A stretch of DNA of 64,000 nucleotides from Chthoniobacterales bacterium (GTDB lineage Bacteria > Verrucomicrobiota > Verrucomicrobiia > Chthoniobacterales > UBA10450), in contig DATENU010000016.1 in the NCBI GenBank assembly GCA_035274845.1, forward strand, positions 1-64,000, in the 5' to 3' direction. A program made the translations under genes and the position numbers. The notes beneath the pieces are model-generated. The model was not told where the DNA came from. It did no database searches and saw nothing but the letters and a program-made list of their open reading frames with translations. Below, one piece after another: positions 54,096 through 62,552 of the stretch (position 1 is its first letter; the number at the start of each line of letters is the position of its first letter).

Positions 54096-56918
54096 ATGCG
54101 GCGCGCATTTGTTTCCCACAGCTCGGCCGACGACAACTACGTCGCGGAGTTGGAATCGTTCCTCCGCGCTGCCGGCTTTGACGAGGTGTTTAACGATGTC
54201 AGCGCTATCCATCCAGACGAGAAATTCTGGCCGAAGATCGAGGAAGGAATTACCGACTGCGAAACCTTCGTCGTCGTCATCACCGCCGCGGCCAATGCTT
54301 CAGAGTGGGTGAAGCGTGAAGTAGAATTTGCGCGAAGCCTTTCGAAGAAGATCATCCCAATTTGGCGGGAGAACTGCCCCCTTCCTTCCACGTTCGCCGA
54401 TCGCGACGTAATCGACTTCCGACCACGGACCCGCGCGGAACGACGCTTCAATATCGACCGCATTCTCAAGTATGCGCCCGCTGACCTGATTGGACGAGAA
54501 GAGGAGACGAAGCAACTTAATGAGGCGTGGCAGAAGGTTCTCCGCCTCGAAAAGGGCCGCGCCCACGTCATCACCTTCGTCGCTCTGGGTGGCGAAGGGA
54601 AAACTTCGCTCGTTGCTAAGTGGGCCGTCGAGCTCGCCGCGCAGGATTGGCCCGGCTGCGACGCCGTCTTCGCGTGGAGCTTCTACAGTCAGGGTACGCG
54701 CGACCAGGTGGCCGCTTCCGGCGACCTGTTCCTAAAAGAAGCTCTCACGTTTTTCGGCGACGACGCGGACAAGCAGTTCGCCGCCAGTAGCGCCGGCGCA
54801 TTCGAGAAAGGACAACGCCTCGCCCGCATCATAGGCCAGCGGCGCAGCCTCCTCATCCTCGACGGCCTCGAGCCGCTGCAATACGCGCCCACCTCGCCCA
54901 CGCCGGGCCGGCTCAAGGACCAGGGCATCGCCGCGCTGCTCAAGGGTTTGGCCGCCGCCAGCCACGGCCTCTGCGTCGTCACCACCCGGTATTCGCTTCC
55001 GGACCTGCGGGCGTTCTGGCAGACCACCACGCCGGAGGTGAAGCTGCTCCGCCTCTCCCACGAAGCCGGCGTGCATCTGCTGAAAACCCTCGGCGTCAGA
55101 AAAGAAAGCGGCACGGCGCAGGAATTCGAGACGCTCGTCGAAGACGTGAAAGGCCACGCGCTCACGCTGACCCTGCTCGGCGGATTCCTGAAACGCGCCT
55201 TCCGCGGTGACATCCGCCAGCGCGACCGCGTGAAGTTCGAAAAGGCCGACGAGAAGATGGATGGCGGGCACGCGTTCCGGACCATGGCCGCCTACGAGCA
55301 ATGGCTCTTGCGCGACGGCGGCGACGAAGGCCTGCGCGAAGTGGCCGTGCTGCAGCTCATGGGCCTGTTCGACCGACCCGCCGACGCTGGCTGTCTCGCG
55401 GCCCTGCGGAGCGGAACCATCCCCGGCCTCACCGAACCGCTCGCCAGGCTGGCCGACGACGATTGGGAATTCTGCCTCAGCGGTCTCGAAGCCGCGAAAC
55501 TGCTCACGGTGAACCGCGACGCGGCCGGCACGCTCGTCTCGCTGGATGCGCATCCGCACCTGCGCGAGTATTTCGCGAAGCAACTCCGCGAGCAGAATCC
55601 CGATGCCTGGCGCGCTGCCCACCGGCGGCTCTTCGAACACCTCTGCGCGACGACGAAGGAAGGTGACGAGCCAATGCTCGAAGACCTCCAGCCGCTCTAC
55701 CAAGCCGTGGCGCACGGCTGCCAAGCGGGCTTGCAGCAAGAGGCATGTGACAAGGTTTACTTCACTCGTACGCGACGAGGAAACAAAGATTATGCCATGC
55801 GAAAACTCGGCGCATTTGGCTCTGAATTGGGCGCAGTTGCATGCTTCTACGAGCAACCTTGGAGTCGTGTCTCGTCCGCGCTGACTGAAGCCGTCCAAGC
55901 ATGGTTGCTGAATGAAGCCGCCTTCCGCCTGCGTGCTTTGGGCCGGCTGGCCGAGGCCCTCGAGCCGATGCGGGCTGGGCTGAAAATGTTCATCGAGCAG
56001 GAGGACTGGAAGAACGCTGCCATCGTCAACGTCAACCTCAGCGAGCTGGAGCTAACGCTGGGCGAGGTGGCTGGGGCGTTGGGGGACGCCGAGCAGTCAG
56101 TGACTTACGCCGACCGCAGTAGCGAAGCGTTCATGCGGGAAATCACGCGCTCAAGAGCCGCCGACGCGCTGCACCAGGCGGGCCATCGGGCCGGGGCGGA
56201 GACGCAATTCCGCGAGGCTGAGCAAATGCAGGCCGAGCGCCAGCCCTCCTTCCCGGTGCTCTTCTCAGTGAGAGGCTTCCACTATTGCGACCTGCTTCTC
56301 GCCGCCGCTGAGCGCGCCGCATGGCAACAAGTTCTCTCGCTCAACTCTCAGCCATCAACCATCAACTTCACCGTTCCCGATTGTCGCTCCGTCTCTCAGC
56401 GCGCGGCGCAGACACTCAAGTGGGTGACCGATGCGAAATTCGGTCTCCTTACCATCGCGCTCGACTACCTCACGTTGGGCCGCGCCGCCCTCTATACGGC
56501 GATCCTCGCGCCCTCCGACGTCGGAGTTGCGGCGTCTGAAATTGAACAGAGTATCTCCGGCCTCCGCCGCGCCGGCACGACTCAATGGATTCCCGCCGGC
56601 CTCCTCACCCGCGCCTGGCTGCGTTTTCTCATGGGTGCGCGCAACGGGCCCGAAAGCCCGCACGAGGATTTGGAAGAAGCATGGGAAATCGCCGAGCGCG
56701 GGTCCATGAAACTGTTCCTAGCCGACATCCATCTCTATCGGGCAAGGCTGTTTGGAAACCGGGAGGCGGAGAACGGAAACCGGAAAGAAGGGACGGCGTA
56801 TCCGTGGGAATCGGCCGCGGCGGATCTCGCCGCCGCTGAGAAACTCATCAACGATTGCGGCTACCATCGCCGCGATGAAGAACTCGCTGACGCCAAACGC
56901 GCCATCCTCGGCTCGTAG
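54096..56918 (+). CDS. TIR-STAND (NLR-like) defence candidate
   Basis: The product is 940 aa. Residues 1-128 are a TIR domain: MRRAFVSHSSADDNYVAELE, DEKFWPKIEEGI, and SEWVKREVEFA with the putative NADase Glu75. Residues 129-500 are a STAND/NB-ARC-like NTPase: LIGREEE, Walker A GGEGKTS (165-171), Walker B SLLILDGLE (251-259), sensor-like VVTTR (294-298) and a winged-helix part (GLREVAVLQLMGLFDRPADA). The rest is helical, TPR-like sensor repeats. Such proteins detect an invader, oligomerise and deplete NAD. It starts 175 bp from the divergent TonB gene. A diverged scrap of an aminotransferase 3' end begins 12 bp after its stop, marking the edge of an accessory island. Confidence 0.88.
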   Translation: MRRAFVSHSSADDNYVAELESFLRAAGFDEVFNDVSAIHPDEKFWPKIEEGITDCETFVVVITAAANASEWVKREVEFARSLSKKIIPIWRENCPLPSTFADRDVIDFRPRTRAERRFNIDRILKYAPADLIGREEETKQLNEAWQKVLRLEKGRAHVITFVALGGEGKTSLVAKWAVELAAQDWPGCDAVFAWSFYSQGTRDQVAASGDLFLKEALTFFGDDADKQFAASSAGAFEKGQRLARIIGQRRSLLILDGLEPLQYAPTSPTPGRLKDQGIAALLKGLAAASHGLCVVTTRYSLPDLRAFWQTTTPEVKLLRLSHEAGVHLLKTLGVRKESGTAQEFETLVEDVKGHALTLTLLGGFLKRAFRGDIRQRDRVKFEKADEKMDGGHAFRTMAAYEQWLLRDGGDEGLREVAVLQLMGLFDRPADAGCLAALRSGTIPGLTEPLARLADDDWEFCLSGLEAAKLLTVNRDAAGTLVSLDAHPHLREYFAKQLREQNPDAWRAAHRRLFEHLCATTKEGDEPMLEDLQPLYQAVAHGCQAGLQQEACDKVYFTRTRRGNKDYAMRKLGAFGSELGAVACFYEQPWSRVSSALTEAVQAWLLNEAAFRLRALGRLAEALEPMRAGLKMFIEQEDWKNAAIVNVNLSELELTLGEVAGALGDAEQSVTYADRSSEAFMREITRSRAADALHQAGHRAGAETQFREAEQMQAERQPSFPVLFSVRGFHYCDLLLAAAERAAWQQVLSLNSQPSTINFTVPDCRSVSQRAAQTLKWVTDAKFGLLTIALDYLTLGRAALYTAILAPSDVGVAASEIEQSISGLRRAGTTQWIPAGLLTRAWLRFLMGARNGPESPHEDLEEAWEIAERGSMKLFLADIHLYRARLFGNREAENGNRKEGTAYPWESAAADLAAAEKLINDCGYHRRDEELADAKRAILGS

Positions 56919-56930
56919 CGAGCTTTCCGC

Positions 56931-57022
56931 CTAAGAGGCGAGGCAGTCGTCGAGGCAGGCGAGCAGATGCGAGACGGTCTCTTCGGTCGCATCGCCCATG
57001 TTTGAGAGGCGAAGCTTTGGCC
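56931..57022 (-). pseudogene. 3' end remnant of an aminotransferase gene (copy A)
   Basis: The minus strand reads KLRLSNMGDATEETVSHLLA, then CLDDCLAS and a TAG stop. It matches the last 28 residues of the intact aminotransferase gene at 57913-58980 with about 80% DNA identity (56941-57022 against 57917-57999). There is no upstream coding part. It forms a direct repeat with the real gene end around the DUF4160/DUF2442/Phd genes. Confidence 0.8.
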
Positions 57023-57057
57023 TTTGAAATTGTCGATGGGAGACGGATGATGCGGCG

Positions 57058-57297
57058 ATGCCGACAGTGCTGCGAATTGGCCCGTATCGGTTCCATTTTT
57101 ACAGCCGGGAATCGCACGAACCGCCGCACATTCACGTCGCCCGCAACGATCTTGAAGTGAAATTCTGGCTGCGTCCAATTTCAGTGGCGGCGAACTTCGG
57201 CTTTGCTCCGTCGGAGCTAGGCGACATTCGACGCTTGGTCGAGGAACATTGCGATTTTCTCATCGAAGCTTATCGTCAATTTCATGGCAACCGCTGA
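57058..57297 (+). CDS. DUF4160 protein
   Basis: The product is 79 aa: MPTVLRIGPYRFHFYSRESH, EPPHIHVARND, then LGDIRRLVEEH and a C-terminal helix. This is the DUF4160 pattern (RIGPYRF, E.PHIHV). Such small proteins are usually followed by DUF2442, as here (14-bp overlap); the pair is often suspected of being toxin-antitoxin-like, without firm proof. It lies within the segment bracketed by aminotransferase 3'-end copies. Confidence 0.88.
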   Translation: MPTVLRIGPYRFHFYSRESHEPPHIHVARNDLEVKFWLRPISVAANFGFAPSELGDIRRLVEEHCDFLIEAYRQFHGNR

Positions 57298-57538
57298 ACT
57301 GGAAACAGAAGCGCCGCAGGCGGTGCGGTGCTGGATCGAAAACCGCCGGGTTTGTCTCGAGCTCGCCGATGAGCGCACGATCAGTTTTCCCGTTTCGAAA
57401 TTTCCACGACTCGCAGCCGCGACTGCGGAAGGGCTCAAGCAAGTCAGCTTGCGCGTCGAAGGCAGGGCCCTGCGTTGGGAGAGTCTGGATGAAGACATTT
57501 GGGTTGGCGATGTGTTGGCCGGGAGATTCCCGAAGTAG
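57284..57538 (+). CDS. DUF2442 protein
   Basis: The product is 84 aa with ENRRVCLELADERTISFPVS, KFPRLAAAT and RWESLDEDIWVGDVLAG, the DUF2442 signature (FP...PRL, W..LDEDI.V..LL). It overlaps the upstream DUF4160 gene by 14 bp, so the two are translated together. The function is unproven. Confidence 0.88.
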   Translation: MATAELETEAPQAVRCWIENRRVCLELADERTISFPVSKFPRLAAATAEGLKQVSLRVEGRALRWESLDEDIWVGDVLAGRFPK

Positions 57539-57622
57539 CGCGCGATCCAAGTCCATTGGTTTGTCAGGTTCGGCGGCAGATCTGCACACGAACGCGCTTC
57601 GAAACGCGTCGTCCTCATGGGA

Positions 57623-57694
57623 TCAACAATCGTCCAACGACGCGAGCAGGTCTTTTTCGGCCGATTTTCGGAACTCGATGCTATACCGAGGCAT
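57623..57694 (-). pseudogene. RelE/ParE toxin, N-terminal stub
   Basis: Minus-strand ATG 57694 gives MPRYSIEFRKSAEKDLLASL, then DDC and a stop. RYSIEFRKSAEKDL is the normal start of a RelE/ParE-superfamily toxin; the remaining 70 or so residues are gone. The end (LLASLDDC) resembles the LLACLDDC end of the aminotransferase, as if the toxin gene had recombined onto another copy of that 3' end (57625-57651). Its ATG overlaps the Phd gene by 14 bp, as in intact phd-relE operons. Confidence 0.65.
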
Positions 57695-57875
57695 TCTTCT
57701 TTAGCCGGCGCAACACATCTTCGAACGGAATCGTCGGTTCGTGGCGACGGTTGGCGATCACGCCCAAGTCGTACAAATCTTCAAGCAGTTCTTCGTATTC
57801 TTCGATCGGGAGAATTACCGCTTTGCGCTTGCCATTCGTAACAACGTATTCCGCTGCCGATTCGCGCGCTCTCAT
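57681..57875 (-). CDS. Phd/YefM-type antitoxin, orphaned
   Basis: ATG 57875 gives 64 aa: RARESAAEYVVTNGKRKAVI, LPIEEYEELLEDLYDLGVIA, then the toxin-binding tail PTIPFEDVLRRLK. Small antitoxins of this type have a similar short length. The partner toxin directly downstream is only a 23-aa stub, so the antitoxin has no local partner. It may be a leftover, or may act on a toxin elsewhere. Confidence 0.75.
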   Translation of the reverse strand: MRARESAAEYVVTNGKRKAVILPIEEYEELLEDLYDLGVIANRRHEPTIPFEDVLRRLKKNASV

Positions 57876-57912
57876 AGCAACGAATTTACCACCGGCGGAC
57901 AAATGAGCCAAC

Positions 57913-58980
57913 TCACAAGCAATCGTCGAGACAGGCCAGCAGGTGCGAAACCGTCTCGTCGGTCTCATCGCCCATGTTCGAGAGCCGGAAGGTTTTGCCG
58001 CGGATCGGGCCGTACCCGGGATCGATCACGAGGTGATGTTTTTCGCGCAGCTTTTTCGCCATCGCGAGAACGTCGACGTCCTTGCTGTTTTTCACGCAGG
58101 TGAGCGTCTTTGTGCGGAAGCCTTCCTCGGCGAAAAAGTCGAAGCCGGTGCGCCGGACCCAATCGTGAACTAGCGCGTTCGTCCGGGCGTGCCGGGCGAA
58201 ACGCGCCTCGATGCCTTCCTCGAAGATTTCGGCGAGCTTGGATTGCAGGGCGTGGATGTGGCCGATGCTGGGCGTGCTCTGCGTCATCCATTCGGCTTGC
58301 TGATTTTTGAACTCGAGGAAGTCGAAGTAATAGCCGCGGTTCGGGATTTTTTCGGCGCGCGCGAACGCCTTTTCAGAAGCGGAAAAGAGTGAAAAACCGG
58401 GTGGAAGAGCGAGCGCTTTTTGTGCGCCGGTCAGCATGACGTCGACGCCGAGCGCGTCCATCTCGATCTTGACGCCAGAAAACGATGACACGGTATCCAG
58501 GACCAGGACGACATCGGGATACTTCGCGAGGGTGCAGCAAATCTCGGGGAGGGGATTCATCACGCCGGTCGAAGTTTCGCTGTGAATCAAGACCACCGTA
58601 TCGAATTTTCCGGTGGCGAGCCGGGCGTCGATGTCCCTGGGATCGATGTGTTTTCCCCACTCGACCTTGAGCGGCTCGGCGTTCTTGCCGCAACGCTTGG
58701 CGACGTCAAACCATTTGTCGGAAAACGCGCCGCACATGCAGCAGAGCACGCCGCGATCGACCAGGTTGCGAATGGACGCCTCCATCACACCCCACGCGGA
58801 TGAGGTGGAAAGAAATACCGGCTGTTTGGTGACAAAAAGCTGCTGCAGCACTGGATGAACGTCGCGGTAGAGATTCTTAAAGTCTTCACTGCGATGGCCG
58901 ATCATGGGCCGGGAAAAGGCGGCCATGGTTTTGGGCGAAACCTCGACAGGACCGGGAATGAAAAGCTTGTCGTGGGACAT
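57913..58980 (-). CDS. Alanine/serine-glyoxylate aminotransferase (class V PLP enzyme)
   Basis: ATG 58980 gives 355 aa (MSHDKLFIPGPVEVSPKTMA). Class V features: GPVEV start, SSAWGVMEASIRNLV, HSETSTGVMNP, LDTVSSFSGV (Asp162 for the PLP ring nitrogen) and TGAQKALALPPG with the Schiff-base Lys188. It transfers amino groups to glyoxylate or a similar acceptor; the exact donor cannot be read from sequence. Length and all key residues are normal. The 3' end (NMGDETDETVSHLLACLDDC) is duplicated in two downstream scraps, which marks it as a likely integration target. Confidence 0.85.
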   Translation of the reverse strand: MSHDKLFIPGPVEVSPKTMAAFSRPMIGHRSEDFKNLYRDVHPVLQQLFVTKQPVFLSTSSAWGVMEASIRNLVDRGVLCCMCGAFSDKWFDVAKRCGKNAEPLKVEWGKHIDPRDIDARLATGKFDTVVLIHSETSTGVMNPLPEICCTLAKYPDVVLVLDTVSSFSGVKIEMDALGVDVMLTGAQKALALPPGFSLFSASEKAFARAEKIPNRGYYFDFLEFKNQQAEWMTQSTPSIGHIHALQSKLAEIFEEGIEARFARHARTNALVHDWVRRTGFDFFAEEGFRTKTLTCVKNSKDVDVLAMAKKLREKHHLVIDPGYGPIRGKTFRLSNMGDETDETVSHLLACLDDCL

Positions 58981-59078
58981 GAAGCCAACGTCCAACGTCC
59001 AACCCGCCTTCGCAAGGCTACGGCGCGGCAAGCGCCCAACCCTCGACTCAGAGAATTTGCAGACGGCGCGTGCGCTCC

Positions 59079-59585
59079 TCAGTTCTTGATGAAGCTGATG
59101 TCGCCGCTGCGTTCGAGGCGCGCGACTCGGATCGCCGCGGCGTCTTCGGTCTTGGCGTCGAGCCGCAAGTCTTCCTCGAAGTCATGCCGGGAGACGAGGC
59201 TGCGTTCCATTTCCTTCCAATCGATTTCGCCATTCCGGAGCAGGGTGACCGGTTGCCCTTTGATCAATTTGCCGAACCAATGTGACTTGAAGGCGCCGAA
59301 GGCGAAAACGCGATGAATGATCATCAGCGCGACCGCGGCGCCGATGGTGGTAAAGAAGGGCGCGGTGCCGTTGATGGCGCGGGACAACATCGAACCGACC
59401 AGGACGATAAAGATCGCGTCGAAAGCCGTTTTTTCCGCGAGGGAGCGCCGATCGCCGATGCGGACAATGGCGAGTCCGGCGATAAAGATGATAAATCCGC
59501 GGAGGGCAATTTGGAGCAGCGTGAGCTCCGTGGCTTTGCCGTCCGCGCCGAGAAGCATTATGAAAAAATCCTGAAGCGCGTTCAT
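59079..59585 (-). CDS. DUF421 (YetF-like) membrane protein
   Basis: The product is 168 aa. Three N-terminal transmembrane helices (LLQIALRGFIIFIAGLAIVR, TAFDAIFIVLVGSMLSRAI, FFTTIGAAVALMIIHRVFAF) are followed by the cytosolic DUF421 domain with GQPVTLLRNGEIDWKEMERS, LRLDAKTEDAAAIRVARLER and SGDISFIK. Family members are small inner-membrane proteins of unclear function. It is alone, with 98 bp from the aminotransferase. Confidence 0.88.
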   Translation of the reverse strand: MNALQDFFIMLLGADGKATELTLLQIALRGFIIFIAGLAIVRIGDRRSLAEKTAFDAIFIVLVGSMLSRAINGTAPFFTTIGAAVALMIIHRVFAFGAFKSHWFGKLIKGQPVTLLRNGEIDWKEMERSLVSRHDFEEDLRLDAKTEDAAAIRVARLERSGDISFIKN

Positions 59586-59709
59586 AAAAACGGTTCGCTG
59601 ATGCCGGGCGAATCGCGCGTATCAATCCGGGGTGCTGGTTACCGATAAATCCGCGAAGCGCGACAAATGCGTTTCTGTAGTGAACCAATAACCGAACCGG
59701 GAGGTATTT

Positions 59710-59958
59710 ATGCCACGAGGAGACAAGGGAGCTTACACGTCAAAACAGAAGCGAAAGGCCGAGCATATCGAGGAGGGCTACGAGAAACGCGGTGTTTCAA
59801 AGAAAGAGGCGGAGAAGCGCGCCTGGGCGACCGTGAATAAGGAAGACAAGGGCGGCAAAAAGAGCGGATCGGGCCGCGGAAAAAAGAGCAGCAAGGCGCC
59901 GGCCCGAAAAGGAGGCAAAAAAGGCGGCGCAAAGTCCGGCGGCAAAAAGAAAAGATAG
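59710..59958 (+). CDS. Small basic protein with Lys/Gly-rich tail (plasmid-stabilisation-like)
   Basis: The product is 82 aa. The N-terminal half KQKRKAEHIEEGYEKRGVSK then KEAEKRAWATVNK is a conserved motif found in many bacteria and often named plasmid stabilisation protein. The tail is almost all Lys, Gly, Ser and Ala, like histone H1 tails, so DNA or RNA binding is likely. A good ribosome site (GGGAGG, 59699-59704) precedes the ATG. Confidence 0.8.
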   Translation: MPRGDKGAYTSKQKRKAEHIEEGYEKRGVSKKEAEKRAWATVNKEDKGGKKSGSGRGKKSSKAPARKGGKKGGAKSGGKKKR

Positions 59959-60030
59959 GCGGAGCAGAGTCAAACCCGGATCGGACGCCGTCTCGAGACT
60001 GGTCGAGAACAACCCTTCCCAACCGAACCG

Positions 60031-60645
60031 ATGCCGGCAAGGAATTCAGATCTGCACGGGAGCGCCCCGGATAAATCCGAGGTCGCACTCCTCCTGATCG
60101 ACGTCATCAACGACCTCGATTTTCCGGAGGCGAACCAGTTGCTGCGGTATGCCCGGCCGATGGCGCGAAAGCTCCTCCAGCTCAAGAAGCGTGCGAAGAA
60201 AGCGGGCATCCCGGTAATCTATGTGAACGATAATTTCGGGCGCTGGCAGTCCGATTTCCGCCGGCAGGTGCGGCATTGCCTCCGGGAAAAATCCCGGGGC
60301 CACGAAATCGTCGCGTTGCTGCAACCGGATGAGGACGATTACTTTGTGCTCAAGCCGAAGCACTCCGGTTTTTTTTCCACCACCCTGGAAACGCTCCTGC
60401 GTTATCTGGGGTCGCAAAAGCTGATCATTACCGGCATCGCCGGGAATTTCTGCGTTCTCTTTACCGCGAACGACGCTTACATGCGCGACTACGACCTGAT
60501 TATTCCCTCCGACTGCACGGCCTCGAACTCGGCGAAGGAAAACCGTGAGGCGCTGACCTTGATGCGGAAATTCCTGAAGGCCGACACCCGACCCTCCTCG
60601 AGGCTCCGGCTGCCGGCGGCCCGCAGGAAAAAACGCCCTCGTTAG
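60031..60645 (+). CDS. Isochorismatase-family cysteine hydrolase
   Basis: The product is 204 aa. Catalytic triad candidates are Asp24 (LLIDVINDLDF), Lys108 or Lys110 (VLKPKHSGFF) and Cys141 (GIAGNFCVLFTANDAYMRDY), the standard layout of isochorismatase/nicotinamidase-fold hydrolases. The C-terminus has an added basic tail (AARRKKRPR). The substrate is unknown. It lies 72 bp after the small basic protein gene on the same strand. Confidence 0.88.
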   Translation: MPARNSDLHGSAPDKSEVALLLIDVINDLDFPEANQLLRYARPMARKLLQLKKRAKKAGIPVIYVNDNFGRWQSDFRRQVRHCLREKSRGHEIVALLQPDEDDYFVLKPKHSGFFSTTLETLLRYLGSQKLIITGIAGNFCVLFTANDAYMRDYDLIIPSDCTASNSAKENREALTLMRKFLKADTRPSSRLRLPAARRKKRPR

Positions 60646-60737
60646 GGTCCTGGCGCTTGCGCGGGAAACCTTCGCGTGGCATAAGACCAAGCCTCGCGCG
60701 CCAGACCCGGCCGGGCGATGCCCTGGAATCTCAAACA

Positions 60738-61481
60738 ATGTCGACTGTTACAACTTCTGATCCCGTGCTGGAGCGCCAGATTTTCTGGGACCGTTACAAG
60801 CGGGGGGTGCTTGGAGCGCTCCTTTTCGCGCTTCTGGCGGTCGCGGCTTTCGCGGGATACCGCTATTATACCTATCGCCACGATACGGCGGCCGCCAGTT
60901 CGCTGGCCAGCGCCAAGACGCCCGCCGAGCTTCAGAAAGTCATTAACGATTATCCTGGGACGACCGCGGCTGGGTCCGCCCATCTTCTGCTGGCCGAGGC
61001 CCAACGGAAAGAGAAGAAATTCACGGAAGCGAACGCGACTCTCCAGGCTTTCCTGGATAAATATCCCAAGCATGAAATGACGGGGACGGCCCGCCTGGCC
61101 ATGGGCGCCAATCTCGAGGACTTGGGGAAAAAAGATGAGGCCCTGACGGTCTATCAGCGGCTGGCGGCCAGCGATCCGCATTCCTTTACCGCGCCGGTCG
61201 CATTGTATTCCGAAATCCATCTCCTCAAGGAAAAGAACCAGATCGAAGAAGCGCGCCGCGTTTGTGAAACGATCCTGACGCAGTATCGGGAGAGCCGCCT
61301 TGCCGGTGAAGTCCAGCGGCAGCTGCGCATGCTCAAGGGCGGGACGGAGCCTAAGCCGTCGATCCAGCCTGGTCCTGCGGCTCCGCCAGTGACGGCGGTA
61401 GTTCCGGCTCCGGCTCCCTCAGCGGCGGCCCCACCAGCTCCGCAAGGTCCCGTTCCGTCAGCGCCTCCGAAGAAGCCGTAG
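60738..61481 (+). CDS. Single-pass membrane TPR protein (YfgM-like)
   Basis: ATG 60738 gives 247 aa (MSTVTTSDPVLERQIFWDRY); the frame is open to 60657. One transmembrane helix (about 25-45, GALLFALLAVAAFAGYRYY) is followed by TPR-like helical hairpins: AHLLLAEAQRKEKKFTEANA, ARLAMGANLEDLGKKDEALT and SEIHLLKEKNQIEEARRV. A Pro/Ala-rich tail ends the chain. The layout matches YfgM/ancillary SecYEG-type proteins, but BAM-type TPR roles are also possible. Confidence 0.75.
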   Translation: MSTVTTSDPVLERQIFWDRYKRGVLGALLFALLAVAAFAGYRYYTYRHDTAAASSLASAKTPAELQKVINDYPGTTAAGSAHLLLAEAQRKEKKFTEANATLQAFLDKYPKHEMTGTARLAMGANLEDLGKKDEALTVYQRLAASDPHSFTAPVALYSEIHLLKEKNQIEEARRVCETILTQYRESRLAGEVQRQLRMLKGGTEPKPSIQPGPAAPPVTAVVPAPAPSAAAPPAPQGPVPSAPPKKP

Positions 61482-61493
61482 AAAGTCGAATTG

Positions 61494-61520
61494 ATCGAGC
61501 GACGGAGCGTTCGATCCACC
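61494..61520 (+). repeat. REP-like palindrome, ATCGAGCG type, copy 3
   Basis: ATCGAGCGACGGAGCGTTCG, then ATCCACC: one base different from 38426-38452. It lies just after the TPR gene, between convergent genes. Confidence 0.8.
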
Positions 61521-61582
61521 CATATGCGGCTTTGAAGCGCGCTCAACGGCCACGCCCAGCGGCTGGGTTAACGCTCCCTGAA

Positions 61583-61978
61583 TTAGCGCTTCGAGAATTG
61601 GAAACGCTTCCGCGCGCCGGGCTGACCCGACTTCTTGCGCTCTTTCATCCGCGGATCGCGTCGCAGCAATCCCTCGGCTTTTAGCGTCCCGCGAAGATTG
61701 GCGTCCACGAGCAAAAGAGCCCGCGAGATAGCGAGACGGGCCGCCCCAGCCTGGCCGGTAGCGCCTCCGCCCGTCGTGTTGATCGAAAGATCGTAGGAAT
61801 TGGTCAGCTTCACCACCTGCAACGGTTGCAGGACGGTGTTCTGGAGCGGGACGGTCGGGAAGTAATCTTCAAAGCTTTTCCCGTTGATGTCGATTTTGCC
61901 GGTGCCAGCCGTCATCCGAATGCGAGCGACCGACGTTTTGCGGCGCCCGGTGGCGATAAATTCCTGATTTTGTGCCAT
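61583..61978 (-). CDS. rpsI: 30S ribosomal protein S9
   Basis: The product is 131 aa. ATGRRKTSVARIRM at the start, INGKSFEDYFPT, GGGATGQAGAARLAISRALL and the C-terminal DPRMKERKKSGQPGARKRFQ with terminal FSKR, which reaches the tRNA anticodon stem in the P site. It follows rplM by 12 bp, the usual operon. Confidence 0.98.
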   Translation of the reverse strand: MAQNQEFIATGRRKTSVARIRMTAGTGKIDINGKSFEDYFPTVPLQNTVLQPLQVVKLTNSYDLSINTTGGGATGQAGAARLAISRALLLVDANLRGTLKAEGLLRRDPRMKERKKSGQPGARKRFQFSKR

Positions 61979-61990
61979 GGGAAAAAACCT

Positions 61991-62422
61991 TTATGAGAAC
62001 GATACCGCGGCGGGCTGCTGGGCCGAATGAGGATGCAAATCGCCCCGATAAACTTTCAATTTTCGATAAACCGCGCGGCCGAGTTTGTTGTGCGGAATCA
62101 TGCCGCGGATCGCTCGCTCGACGAGCAATTCCGGATGACGAGCGCGGCGCGCCTTGGCGTTCTCGGATTTATGGCCACCGACGAAGCCCGAAAAACTCAT
62201 GAAGCTCTTCTGGTCTTCTTTCTTGCCGGTCAGCCGCACTTTTTCGGCATTGATCACGACCACGAAATCGCCGGTATCCACGTGCGGAGTGTAGATCGGC
62301 TTTTCTTTGCCGCGGAGGAGATTGGCCGCTTTTACGGCGACCTGGCCGAGCACCTGGTTATTGGCGTCAATGATCCACCACTTGCGCGGGACTTCGTTGG
62401 CTTTTGCGGAAAACGTCTTCAT
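61991..62422 (-). CDS. rplM: 50S ribosomal protein L13
   Basis: ATG 62422 gives 143 aa (MKTFSAKANEVPRKWWIIDA); the frame is open to 62659 but the rest is non-coding. Family motifs: WWIIDANNQVLGQVAVKAAN, HVDTGDFVVVINAEKVRLTG, GMIPHNKLGRAVYRKLKVY. It is first in the rplM-rpsI operon and divergent from the CAP-domain gene. Confidence 0.98.
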   Translation of the reverse strand: MKTFSAKANEVPRKWWIIDANNQVLGQVAVKAANLLRGKEKPIYTPHVDTGDFVVVINAEKVRLTGKKEDQKSFMSFSGFVGGHKSENAKARRARHPELLVERAIRGMIPHNKLGRAVYRKLKVYRGDLHPHSAQQPAAVSFS

Positions 62423-62552
62423 CGGAGCGGAAAAGGCCCGGAAATTACGAGCGAGGCGGGTGGGTGTCAACTGCTTGTTCCGGGGCTGGCGGACCGAGCG
62501 TGCGGGGGGAGGCGCGAGAGGGCTGGCACCCGAGCTGCTTATAATTATTATA

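Noticed and set aside
54732..55898. 388-aa minus-strand open frame
   Set aside because: Antisense to the TIR-STAND gene; composition typical of shadow frames.
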